A DNA stretch of 64,000 nucleotides from Henricia sp. BOLD:AAB3569. Lineage: Eukaryota; Echinodermata; Asteroidea; Spinulosida; Echinasteridae. The stretch covers positions 1,099,001-1,163,000 of the forward strand of contig JBBELK010000666.1 in NCBI GenBank assembly GCA_037783545.1, given 5' to 3'. The notes under the pieces are model-generated. The model searched no databases, had not been told where the DNA came from, and was given only the letters and a program-made list of their open reading frames with translations. Position 1 is the stretch's first letter. The number at the start of each line of letters is the position of its first letter. A program made the position numbers and the translations under genes. Of this stretch, positions 1 through 10,259 are shown in pieces.

Positions 1-1232
1 ATAGTCCGTCCTGCTCTATTCAAAAGTACATCAAGCCGTTGTAGCAAAGTTTTGGAAGCATTACCCAAAAACAATTACAATAGTCAAACCGAGGGAACAC
101 AAGACTTTTCACAATCAGATTGAGGGTTTGTGTAGGTAAAATATTTGGAAGTCCATTTAAAACCCCAATTCTTTTAGAAACAGGAGATAATGGGCCGAAT
201 ATATAAAAACTAGCAAATGCTGTTTCTAGGCTTATTCGTAAATAATTGACAACATGCTTCGTTATCGTAACTTCTTAACTTCAGCATTAGGTTATAGGTA
301 CAAAAAATGGTATTAATGGAAGTCTCCTCAATCCCTTTTTGATCTTATGTTTGTCTCAAAAAATGTGGGGTATTCCTCATTTCGCCATGGCAGGTCATGA
401 CTCCACTTGACTGGAGTTACATCCTCAAAATGATTCGACTTTACTCGAGTCACAATTTTCACTGACTTCTTACAACACTGCAAAGATTGTCTGCAATCTC
501 ACGAAGGCGAAATATTTCAACATTGAAACGCACGAGAAAAAATTAAAAACCAAATCTATGTCGTGAGAAAGTTAAGAAGTTAAACATCTTGTAGCGCGTG
601 GGCCTAGCAAGGCCTACGTGGAGTTAGTTTTACAGACAGCTAGATACAGTGGCAAGCAGGTGGTAGACTATAATTATCGTTTGTCGGCAAGTTTTACTCA
701 TTTGTTTTGTTCTTCAGTCATTTGCACATTGCCTTTCGTTCATTGTGTATCCTAATCGAAGATTTGTATCTAAGTTGATAATCCCACAAGCGCGAGTTTT
801 TGCGCCAATGAGAGACATAATACACAATGACGTCATTGTTTGTTTTCAAGCGCATTAATTATTGCTATGGTTCTACAAACCGCCTATTTCCCCAGGACTC
901 CCATCGAAATACACATGTAAGCAACGTGTACACTCCTAGATCTTTAGTAGTGCTTTGCGCGCGCCACTTTAGTTTGCCCGCTTCAACCACTGCTAAACTT
1001 CGCTGGCTTCTCCCAACTTCTCCCAAACTTCGCTACGTATCCTGCAAAGCACGTGGGTGTGACGTCACCCAACACCGAGCCTGGATGACACTTGCCACGA
1101 TTGGCCAGATTATGTCACCTGACGTTTGGTCTGTCACATGACCTGGACCTGACACAGTAAAGATGGCTGCGTCAACACTGTGCACTGAGTTACTGTTTGT
1201 TTTTGACTTTTTAAACAGAAAAATGACTAACA
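1..1232. other. Unassigned non-coding DNA
   Basis: I see no reading frame with a recognisable domain here. Around 190-250 the sequence resembles the end of the foldback MITE at 58552-59288 (shared words gggccgaat and aaaaactagcaa), so at least part is a transposon scrap. The rest holds nothing I can name. Confidence 0.4.
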
Positions 1233-1290
1233 CAATGCGTATTTCGTGGCACGAATTTGGTCTCACGCGCGCATTGACGAGCCTCTGCCT
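1233..1290. repeat. Half copy of a TTAA-flanked hairpin MITE
   Basis: This stretch matches the right half of the hairpin MITEs at 40463-40601 and 42962-43112: gcgtatttcgtggcacgaa, then gcgcgcattg and gacgagcc, ending at a TTAA (1291-1294). The left arm is absent, so it is a truncated copy. Confidence 0.6.
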
Positions 1291-1294
1291 TTAA

Positions 1295-1699
1295 TGTAGG
1301 GTGGAAAACTTTAGTAGAAAAAAAAAAATTGTTTGCCAAAAAATGGGCTAAAAATAACAAAAACTTGTCATTCTGCCTTAACGTGGAAGCTTAAACCTTT
1401 AAAAATCTGTATCCAATTAATTTGAAGGCATTTAAATTTGAAAGGAATGGCACAAATACAATTTTTGGCCATAAATGGGCCAAAACATCCTCCAAAAGAT
1501 GCCACCCTGCATTAAATAGGGTAGGACAAGGTGTTAGAGTCACTTCCAGAATTAGTTTCAGCACTATATAATATAGTTAGCATTTGTACGGTTCTATTTC
1601 TGATTGCATTTAAACTAAAAACAAAGGAATTACACATATGTTTTGCAACAAATGTTATGAAAACAAAATGGGCTGCCTAAAAGCCATATTGAACTTGAT
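1295..1699. other. AT-rich non-coding DNA
   Basis: AT-rich sequence between the half MITE and the DIRS-like element. I see no gene or clear repeat in it. Confidence 0.4.
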
Positions 1700-1885
1700 T
1701 TCAAAATTATGTAAAGGTACTTACCTGCCATATAATTGTAATTATATGAGTCATTGGAGGAGAGAATCACGTTTATATTGTCCCCGTAGCACGGTTTGCT
1801 CCACCCTTTGAAGAAAATGGTATAGTCCTCTTTTGTTAGGAATTCCGTTCTAGCACATATAAGCGCGCCATGTTCACTCAACTGT
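1700..1885. repeat. DIRS inverted terminal repeat, 3' side of element
   Basis: Positions 1778-1882 are the reverse complement of 6283-6390, with a few mismatches. Positions 1700-1777 form the outer tail and reappear inverted in the internal complementary region. Confidence 0.75.
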
Positions 1886-1950
1886 GTCTCGTTTAAAGTA
1901 GTCTTACAGTGGAGGCGTCGAATCACGTGGGCGGGAAGTAACAGGGAGGG

Positions 1951-2062
1951 AGCGTGATTCTCTCCTCCAATGACTCATATAATTCCAATTATATGGCAGG
2001 TAAGTACCTTTACATAATTTTGAATTATATTTCGTCATTGTCGTCAAGACTCACGCTGTATA
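1951..2062. repeat. DIRS internal complementary region
   Basis: The first part (1951-2024) is the reverse complement of the outer tail at 1700-1775. The second part (2026-2062) is the reverse complement of the other outer tail at 6380-6418. In DIRS-1 this segment is thought to align the two ends so a circle can form. Confidence 0.75.
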
Positions 2063-2070
2063 CTTCAAAG

Positions 2071-3300
2071 CTATGTCGACGCCAACACTGCTGAGCTAAA
2101 TTCTGTATGAAGATCTCTCTTGTAGAACTTCGTAAAGGTGTCTTCTGATGCCCAATTGGCCGATTGCAGAATAACGGCAGTCGGCACACCGGCTCTGGCG
2201 GCTGTTGATGTAGAGGCACCTCGTGTGGAATGTGCTAGGAATATCGTGGTGTCTATGCCCGCACAAGTCATCATAGACCTCAACCATCTCGCGATTGTGG
2301 ATGACACAACCGGGCGATGTGGCTTTATGAACGACAAGAACAGTTCTGTAGATCTGCAGTCCTTGTGACTACGAAGAGGCTCTGTACGGCGAAGGTATTC
2401 ATCCAGAGCATCTTTAACACACAATTTGCGATTATTTTGGAACGCCACTAGGTGTATGTCTTTAGTCGTAGAATATGCAGTTGTTGTTTTAAATGGTTTT
2501 AGATAGTTTTGTTGGTGTAAACACGAAGCTTGTTTGAGTTTTCCTCATGTAGCGTAGATCTAGTGATGTCAAAGAAGAGCATCTACCTGCCGTAACTAAT
2601 GCCACAAGCATTGCAAGTTTCAATGTCAGTTGCCGTAAAGGCAGATTTTTTTTGTCAGGTAGATGTCTGAAGTAACACAAGACCTTGGAAACGTCCCATG
2701 TTGTGGAATATCTTGGTTTAGGTTTTCTCAAGTTAAAAATATCCTTGAAGAAGCGGGTCATGATGGGGTGTTTGCCCACTGGAAGACCATCAACTAGATC
2801 ATGAGCTGACGAAATTGCTGATCTGTAAACATTCAAGGTCCGATAAAGCAGACCTTCATAAAACAGATGACTGAGAAAATCCAAGATTTCATTTAGATGA
2901 GCTCGAACAGAATCAATCTTCCTCTCAACACACCAGCTATGCCATCGCTGCCATGACGACTGAAACTGTTTGGTTGTGCCAGGCCGCCATGACTGGAGAA
3001 TAATATCGGACACGTTCTTTGAAAATCCTCGCGCAGACAGGGATCTCCTGATAACAGCCAAGCGGCTAGACAAAGTTTTCTCCCGAGGGGATGCCTTTGA
3101 TTGTTGTGAACAAGACGCAACATATCGGCTCGCTGGGGAAGAGCAACTGGACGCCGGATGGCGAGATCCAGCAAGCAAGGAAACCACGGTTGACCCATCC
3201 AGATTGGAGCCACTAGAAGAACTATCGCCGAGTCTTGGCGGATCGTTTGAACGCAGCGTGACAGAAGAGCGAAAGGTGGGAACACATACGCTCGGAGGGA
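2071..3300 (-). pseudogene. DIRS tyrosine recombinase region
   Basis: On the minus strand, 2071-2448 encodes the C-terminal catalytic part of a tyrosine recombinase, with the AHSTRGAS box (HxxR type) followed by a late tyrosine in FTKFY. The upstream part, read to 2489, has the N-terminal SAM-like portion (SWQRWHSWC) and an arginine region around LVTAGRCSSLTSLDL. The segment lies at the 3' end of the element just inside the internal complementary region, as in other DIRS elements. It is a fossil and not in one frame. Confidence 0.7.
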
Positions 3301-3399
3301 TTTTGAATTGATGGTGAACGCGTCGATGTGCCAGGCATGCAGATCCGGATGCCAAGCAACATAGACATGGTAACTGGCGGTTGAGTCGTGATGCAAAGA

Positions 3400-4612
3400 G
3401 ATCGACTAGTGGATGGTAATTCAACTTCTCTGTGAGTAGATTGAATAACTGAGGATTGAGTTGCCACTCCGTGTGGTCGTTGAATACTCTCGAAAGAGCG
3501 TCTGCCGTTACATTGGTTGACCCGGGAAGAAATTCTGTCGTGAGAGTGATTTCCCGTTCCAGACACCACAACCAAATCTGGACTGCTAATTGCGACAGCT
3601 GTGGACATCGAGTGCCGCCCTTGTGTTGTAGATATGCTAGAGCTGTTGAACTGTCTGTTTGTAGACGCACGTGAATGTTGGATTGGCGAACCAGAGACTG
3701 GAGTCCGAACATTGCCGCCAAGAGTTCCAGATGGTTGATGTGATGTTTCGCTTCCTGTGCGGTCCAACGGCCTCCTGTGTGCTGTTGACTTGTACACGCG
3801 CCCCATCCCTGTAGGGACGCGTCTGTCTGGATTACTGTGTCCGGATCGGATTTCAGAAAAGACCTTCCGTTTCATCTCTGTAGGCATGAAACCCAACATT
3901 CCAACTCGTGTCAAGCTTCGGGTGAGGTCGCGAGCGTGGTCTCGTAAGAGTTCTCCAACCGCAGGGCTGTGATCTTGTCCTGCTGTAAGCTGCGGTAAAA
4001 CAGTGGAGCTGGAAGAACAGCGAGGATAGTGGCCGACAACTGACCGATTAGACTTGCCAACTCCCGTACTGTTGCCAGTGGCTGCTGGAGAACAGACAGA
4101 CATGACTGGGTGATCTTGTCTACCTTGTGAGCTGGCAGTGACAACGTCATTGATGACGTATCTATATGTTGAATCCCAGATACACAATGTTTTGAGCTGG
4201 GACACACAACTGACTCCCTGCTGACGTAGGTGTGTGGCCACCGGCTTGAGAACTTTTGTAAATGTTCGAGGAGCACTGGAGAGGCCGAACGGTAGGCATA
4301 CAAACTGGTACAGCTGATCTTTCCACTGGAAACTTAAGTACTTGTGGTGATCGCTGTGTACGGGAATCGTGAAGTACGCGTCCTTCAGATTGATGGAACA
4401 TAAACAAAATCGTTTTTCTGCAGAAGGTTTTTTACTGAGGAAATACCTTCCATCTTGAAGTGTTCGTAAATCACAAACTTGTTCAGAGGTTTTAGGTTTA
4501 TAATAGGACGAAGATCTCCTGTTTTCTTCGGTACTAGAAAGATTGTTGAAATAAATTGGTCCTTCTTAGGTTGAGCTGGGCGAACTGCCCCTTTGGAAAT
4601 CAAATTGTTCAC
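3400..4612 (-). pseudogene. DIRS reverse transcriptase/RNase H region
   Basis: The minus strand near 4385-4612 shows the RT entry motif IFLVPKKTGDLRPIINLKPLN, typical of DIRS and Pao-like RTs. Near 3460-3721 the RNase H signature is visible: VRLQTDSSTALAYLQHKGG and NVTADALSR. The conserved RT palm between them is spread over overlapping frames. The region sits between the gag-like and recombinase parts, which fits the DIRS order. Confidence 0.7.
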
Positions 4613-6177
4613 TTCTTGTGAAAGAATGGCCTCCTCGGCCGCTGTATATACACGAGCTACAGGAAGTTGGAGTTGAGTTGGCGGTCGAAAGAAGGAAATT
4701 TTGTAACCTTACACGGCCTGCAAAATCCATCTGTCTTGCGTCAGCAGATTCCAGCGAGAAAGGAAGAATCTGAGACATCCTGCAGACGGGATCTCGCTTA
4801 CTTTTTTGGAGTTCCGTCGTTAGAACGGTCGGAGGGCCAGGGCCGAGTGCTTGTTTCCTGTAGCTACTCCTGAAGCTTGGCTGTCGAATGTTTTGCCGAA
4901 AAGGGTATTTGCTGCGAAATGATCGTTGGTTTCGACCTCGACGAGATAATGCAGCGGCATATGGAGACCAGCGGTTGGTTCTGGTAAGAGTTAGATGACT
5001 CTTTGTCACCTTCGATGCCAGTTTACTTGCCTTTTCAGCGTCCTCGATGTCTTTGAGGATAGATCCACCAAACAAACAATCAGCTGTAGGAGAGTTTTTC
5101 TTGATGGATTCGATTTTTTTGTCGAGTAACTCATCAAAAGCTCGTTGACGAGTAAGCGCTACTCCATGACTTGCCGAGCCGAGTAGGAAAAGAGCCGAAG
5201 AAACATGGTCCAACACTAAGGACTTGTCGATCTCATCCGGCGTAGTTGGATCCGCAATGACATTGAACAATTGCACAAGGGGCATCGCCGAACGCAGAAC
5301 TTGATTGTGCGCATCGCGGAGACGGTCATCCTGTGTAACCAACGATGAGCGTATATCCTTGAAAGTAGACTTCTTCTTTCGTATGATCCCCTAAAGGGAT
5401 CTGGTTGCTGAGATTCGCCGACTTAAGTCGCTGCCCTGTAGCCACCTTAGGAGGTTCTAAAGTAGACTTGACCTGGGGCAGCAGCTCCGGTGCACAAAAT
5501 AAATGTTCCTGCGATGTCGGAACAAGGTAAGGCTGTAACTCGTCTTTCACATCGTCGTGTGAGAGCTTATTGGTGCGCAATTCCTTCCACCATGATGAAA
5601 CTTTATCTGATACAGCTGAGCCGGTATCCTTGTGGTATGGATTGCGAAAAAAATCATCCGCTTGGGTAGACATTGTCTCGTCGGCAAGGACAGATTCTAC
5701 ATCGTGCGTGTCATGTTCAAAAAAACGCGTTGGTTCACGAACAAAGGCCGGCGTCTGAGATGTCTGAGGCGCAGTGAAGTGTGGATAAGGTATCCATTGT
5801 TGAGCAAAGAATGGGTTGAAAGCAAAGGGCTGTTGCTGAGGGAGGTATGCAGAGTGCTGGCTGGTTTGAGTCACGCCCGTCATACTAGGTGCAGCTGTAT
5901 ATGTAGCTGCTGTATGAATGTGTTCCTGAACCCATGGTGAGGTAGAGGCAATATTGGCAAGCCCCGTGGTGAGGGTGCGGTAACGTGGTGGAGCCGGTGA
6001 CACCGGTTCCGTCGCCACAGAAAGAGGAACAAGGCGTGGTGACCTTAGTTCCTGCTCGCTTTCCTGTCGAGGTTTTACCCATGGTGAGGTAAAAACCTGC
6101 GAGCTTTCAGAATTCATCCCTTCTGCATCCGGTGGAGGCGCAGCCAATGTCGCAGATACGGTGTTTTTCGAAGACAT
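4566..6177 (-). pseudogene. DIRS gag-like region
   Basis: Two overlapping minus-strand frames (6177-5326 and 5342-4566) cover this part. The first is rich in Ser, Thr, Pro and Gln, starts MSSKNTVSATLAAPPP and has no known enzyme motif. The second is basic toward its end (RRGRNQRSFRSKYPFRQ), as in the nucleic-acid-binding tail of DIRS gag proteins. It lies directly after the 5' inverted terminal repeat. Confidence 0.6.
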
Positions 6178-6282
6178 ATATATTTAGTATAAATCCAGGT
6201 TTCATTGTAGTAGGCCTAATATCCAAGAGGGTGCGAATAACACGTATGAGCAAACCGAACCACAGAAAACAAAGACACGGTT

Positions 6283-6418
6283 GAGTGAACATGGCGCGCT
6301 TGCGCTAGAACGGAATTCCTAACAAAAGAGGACTATACCATTTTCTTCAAAGGGTGGAGCAAACCGTCCTACGGGGACAATATACAGCGTGAGTCTTCAC
6401 GACAATGACGAAACATAA
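6283..6418. repeat. DIRS inverted terminal repeat, 5' side of element
   Basis: Reverse complement of 1778-1882 with a different outer tail at 6377-6418. That tail is repeated, inverted, at 2026-2062. Confidence 0.75.
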
Positions 6419-7296
6419 TTGATAGAGAAACTCTCTAAACGCGATATTGCATACAAACCCAACCCTACCCCTAGACTAACACACACAAACAACTTTTAAA
6501 AAGATCAAGAAACTAAACTTTGAGTGCCATGTCTTTTTGCCCGATTGTTGTTTTTACAATGTTGAACTGTCAAACTTTATTATTATGAAAGGCAGTGTTA
6601 TGATGTATTGCTATACATGTATGTATTGGCCCACTATAGACCATGGGACGAAGGAGCAAATTCCCTCTAGAAAATCATTTTCGTGCTCTTATCCGAGGTA
6701 GTTGATAAAACTTTCACAAGTTGATCGTGAGGACATACTAAACAACATTTTGGATGTTCACCTTTGCAAAAGTGGCACTCTTTCGAGTAAAATGTTAAAC
6801 TTTTCTCGATTTCCTCGTGGTGAAAAGGCATGGGCGAGTTGGTTGTTCTCGCCTACATTTAATAAAAAAATCGGCCCATTTTTAACCTATGAATTATACT
6901 GGTTCCCGATCCACATATTACATACAACGACTGAATATGAGGACCGGCTACCATCGTGTTTAAAATACGTCATTCGTTTTAGTGTTGTCTATGTAAAATA
7001 TGAATTAGAGGAGCGTGAGGCTAGTTGGAACATGGGGCTAGTTGGAACATGGGGTATGTTGAAACATTGATATTTTTCATTCATGGCTGTAGTTATTTTT
7101 ATGAAATCCTGCCACTCATATGTTGCTATAACAGCCATCCAACAAATTTTCCCACAACACATGTTAAAATGAGAAAGGAATGTTAGTTTTTCAACCTTCC
7201 GAGTAATATTTTCCACCATTCAGAAATGTTGCATTATGATAGTGATGTTCATAGATTCACTCTACTACTTTGACTGAGTATTTTAAGGCATAGTAC
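6419..7296. other. Unassigned flank between DIRS and gypsy elements
   Basis: A plus-strand frame at 6702-7070 has no recognisable domain and probably is not a gene. The words near 6745-6780 (gttcacctttgcaaaagtggcac) recur inverted near 17397-17425, so this is repeat-family DNA. A short direct repeat of ctagttggaacatgggg lies at 7021-7055. Confidence 0.4.
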
Positions 7297-8293
7297 TGTG
7301 GCGAAATCTCCTGAACCCAAGTTCTTCCTCAGGCCGAAGACCAACAGAGCAGTCTCAAGGCTAAGGGATGTAGATTTGTTTTGGTGGAAATATACCGCCT
7401 AAGGAATTGATTGTGAAACTCTAGCTAAATAAGTCAAAGCAAGCACAACAGGACACCGGATTTTCGGACCACGACTATATTATTATGTTTAATGAATCAC
7501 ACAATTGGTTGTAGATGATGTATAAATAAACGGTATAATTAAGGAATTTGGGATTGGGAGACCTTTACTTATGCAACCTGCTATGGGGCTTACTACACCA
7601 CGTACAAGGCTTACTGCCTTGCTATACGGCTGACTACAATGCTGACAAGCTACAACAAGCAGCAACTCTATGTACATATAGTAGAGGTTCTGAGGTAATC
7701 AATTATAAAACCACACACGCACCTACGCGTGAGGCTTACTCGGCTGCTGGAGTCGCTAGTCAACCGCACTGGGAACGCGGCCGGATGGAAGTCGGGTCAG
7801 TCCTCGTTTACCGCTATTCACCATAAAGGTGTACACCACAGCAGTAAACACTGACACCTCTCCCAATCCACGGCACGTTCAACCACGTTAGGCTGATGCT
7901 CCTCCCAAGTACGGCTTACTTGTTTTCCGCTCCAACGGAAAACGAGTATCGCTACACCGGGCCGAGTGCACGCAGCTCGCCGGCAACAACCTGGCGATCT
8001 CGGCTCCCTAGTAAGCGATACACTTACATACACGGCACACAGCCGGTCTCTAGTAAACCATACACAACAGCCCACAATTCACTCTTCAAAGTTCGTGCTT
8101 ACCTCGTGAACTCTCTTCGACACTCTGCCACGTGTACGCGTATACAATGCACAAAGCAATGCTGGGCAGCGCGCAGCCAATCACGTCTCTCCGCGCGCAG
8201 TCACGCACACTGATACATTGCTCATCGGGGGAATTTCCCTAACTGCTCTAGTCTTCTAACCAGCTTACAATTATAAGTCGCACTTTCGCTACA
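7297..8293 (-). repeat. 3' LTR of gypsy element 1
   Basis: Begins tgtggcgaaatctcc and ends ctttcgctaca. It is the 3' LTR because the element runs on the minus strand. The polypurine tract just inside it is weak. Confidence 0.9.
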
Positions 8294-8722
8294 TTGGCCC
8301 GAGTAAAGCCTGTATCGTCCCCGTACAGACCAGCTTTAACAAAACTATAAGAAAGGGTGACTTTAACTTCAAGTCTCCACCTATAGCTATACAATCAAAA
8401 ACCTTGAGTTTGATAAAAAATAAATAAATAAGAGAATATCGCTTTAAATAAAAATCCGATCTTACGCTGCTGTTTTTTTATATCTAAAATGCAATGAAAG
8501 TCACTGTTTTCTATAAAAACACATTAAGTCTCATTTCTTACAATAAAATGCACACTTCTGGAGTAGAAAAATCAAGTTGACTAACTTATACACTTTTTGT
8601 CTCTGAATCTTAAACAATCATAAAGTGGTCTCTAAACAATAAAAAGCAGTAACATGAGTATAAAACGCCAATCACGGTGCAATCAGGTATACAAACAATA
8701 ATTATATAATCATCTTGGCAAA

Positions 8723-9522
8723 CTATAGTTCACAGGCACTCCCTGCCTGCAGTACTACTGATTGCGACTCTCCCAAGTCGCCTATACTTTGGCTAGGTAG
8801 ACGCATTGGGTCTCTTCTTCCTTTACCATCTTGCCGTCTACCCAGGTTTGACGAAAAATGTGTTCTTTGATGAAAGCCAACTTTCGTTTCTTCGCTGCGG
8901 GTGGCGACGACGGCGGCGATGCTGTGATTGCTTCCAACGATGGCATAGATGATGTCGTAGTCGCAGTAGGGGACACTGGGGCATTTCCTCTCTGAAACAT
9001 GCCTCGGGGCTTGCCAGACAAGGGGGACGGACTGGTGGTGGTTGAACAGGTTGAGTCGGCTGACTGGGTGGTTGCTGGACTGGGGGTGGGGACTCTGGTC
9101 TGACAAGGGGTGAGATCGGACACGGGGACAAAGACAGAACATCAAGATCTCTTGCCCTGCCTGCTTGGTCTCCTGCAGGTGGTACTGGTGAAGTTGGAGC
9201 TTCAGCCGGACGTGGCTGACTCCACCCTGCACCGTTTAGTGCCCTGGTCTCCATTTGGGACCTCTCTGGCCGTTCGTCCTCCGGCCGAATGGCGTTCAAA
9301 CTCGCCAATATAATCTTGATGCAAACCACTGTAGTGACGCCTCATCGTATCACTACGTGTTGACCTATAAGAACATCTCTTGCAGTAGAGATACTTCACT
9401 GGACCATGTGACTCATGGACGTGTCTCCAGAGACTTTGGCGCTGCCAATACCAATTCAAGCACATGGTGCACTTGAATTTTCTGGGCTTCTTCTGCCGTT
9501 TCTTGACCACGTTTCTCTTCAT
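8723..9522 (-). CDS. Accessory C2H2 zinc-finger reading frame of gypsy element 1
   Basis: The open frame at 9202-9522 (106 residues) begins with a very basic stretch (KKRQKKPRKFK). Two C2H2-type fingers follow: CTMC...HVHESH at about residues 18-40 and CKRC...HYSGLH at about 47-70. Overlapping frames down to 8723 are Pro/Ser-rich. The position is downstream of the integrase end (9566) and before the 3' LTR, where gypsy elements may carry env or other extra genes. I see no signal peptide or membrane segment, so env is unlikely. A DNA- or RNA-binding accessory protein is the simplest inference. Whether it is expressed or was captured from the host is unknown. It may also be degraded downstream of the fingers. 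Confidence 0.5.
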
Positions 9523-9565
9523 CGTTCTCGTCTGATGGATAAGAACATAAAAGAAACGACATGGT

Positions 9566-10249
9566 TTAGTTTAACTCATGCAACATCTGACAATATAATC
9601 TACGAAGGGGGAGTCGCCTATTGCGCTTTGGATTACGCCTTGGCACTAATCCCTCTTCGTTCTCCAACTGAGACTGTGGCTCTGACTCTTGAGCCTCTAC
9701 ACCGCCTAATTGTGTCTCCTCCGGACACGATTCCTCCATCATAACCTCGGCACTTTCTTGTGCCTCTACTACTGTCTCTGATGTGGCGTTTACCACTTCT
9801 GAATCTTTTTGTCTAGGATTCTGCCACTTCTTGTACTCCCAGGGTACAAGGGGTTTACCCACGTATAGTTTCAGTCGATCACTGTGTACCACACGGGGTT
9901 TGCTACTTGGTCGCAACTGAATGCGAAACGTCACATCTGATAAACGGCTAACTATTAGCCATGGCCCCTCCCACCTAAGCATCAGCTTGGGGGACACGCC
10001 CTTTTTCCTTGCTGGATTGAATAGCCAAACAAATTGACCTTCTTTGAAACCGCTATGAGCCGCTCGGCGGTCATAGTTTCGCTTCTGTCTCCGGGCATTG
10101 TTTCCAAAACACTCTTGGGCCCTTTGGTGTGCAGTCTGCATATTCCTACGCAGGTTCTCTGCAAAGTCTAGCCCATGATCACCTTCACTTCTTTGACATT
10201 CAGTCACCAAGTCAATCGGTAGACTGACTTCTCTGCCTAACATTAGCAT
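9566..10249 (-). CDS. Gypsy element 1 integrase C-terminal part
   Basis: This 227-residue frame has the GREVSLPIDL motif that follows the integrase core in Ty3/gypsy. It then has a GPY/F-like module (GPWLIVSRLSDVTFRIQ) and the RVVHSDRLKLY box, and ends in an acidic, Gln/Glu-rich tail. It directly follows the main pol frame. Confidence 0.8.
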   Translation of the reverse strand: MLMLGREVSLPIDLVTECQRSEGDHGLDFAENLRRNMQTAHQRAQECFGNNARRQKRNYDRRAAHSGFKEGQFVWLFNPARKKGVSPKLMLRWEGPWLIVSRLSDVTFRIQLRPSSKPRVVHSDRLKLYVGKPLVPWEYKKWQNPRQKDSEVVNATSETVVEAQESAEVMMEESCPEETQLGGVEAQESEPQSQLENEEGLVPRRNPKRNRRLPLRRLYCQMLHELN

Positions 10250-10259
10250 ATTGGGTGAT

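Larger units (their letters stand above)
1700..6418 (-). mobile_element. DIRS-1-like tyrosine-recombinase retroelement
   Basis: The order read on the minus strand is gag-like region, reverse transcriptase/RNase H, then tyrosine recombinase. About 105 bp (1778-1882 and 6283-6376) is shared by the two ends in inverted orientation. The outer tails of both ends are found again, complementary, side by side at 1951-2062. Inverted terminal repeats plus such an internal complementary region are the hallmark of DIRS-1 elements, which replicate through a circle and use a tyrosine recombinase instead of an integrase. Coding sequence is spread over several frames. Some overlap is normal for the family, but a few breaks make this look like a fossil. 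No target duplication is expected or seen. Confidence 0.8.

Noticed and set aside
6702-7070. Plus-strand 122-residue frame beside the DIRS element
   Set aside because: No domain, and part of its DNA recurs near 17400, so it is probably repeat sequence rather than a gene.
7896-8213. Plus-strand frames in the gypsy 1 LTRs (also at 15751-16068)
   Set aside because: Identical frames in both LTR copies are expected from LTR identity; no coding signal was seen.
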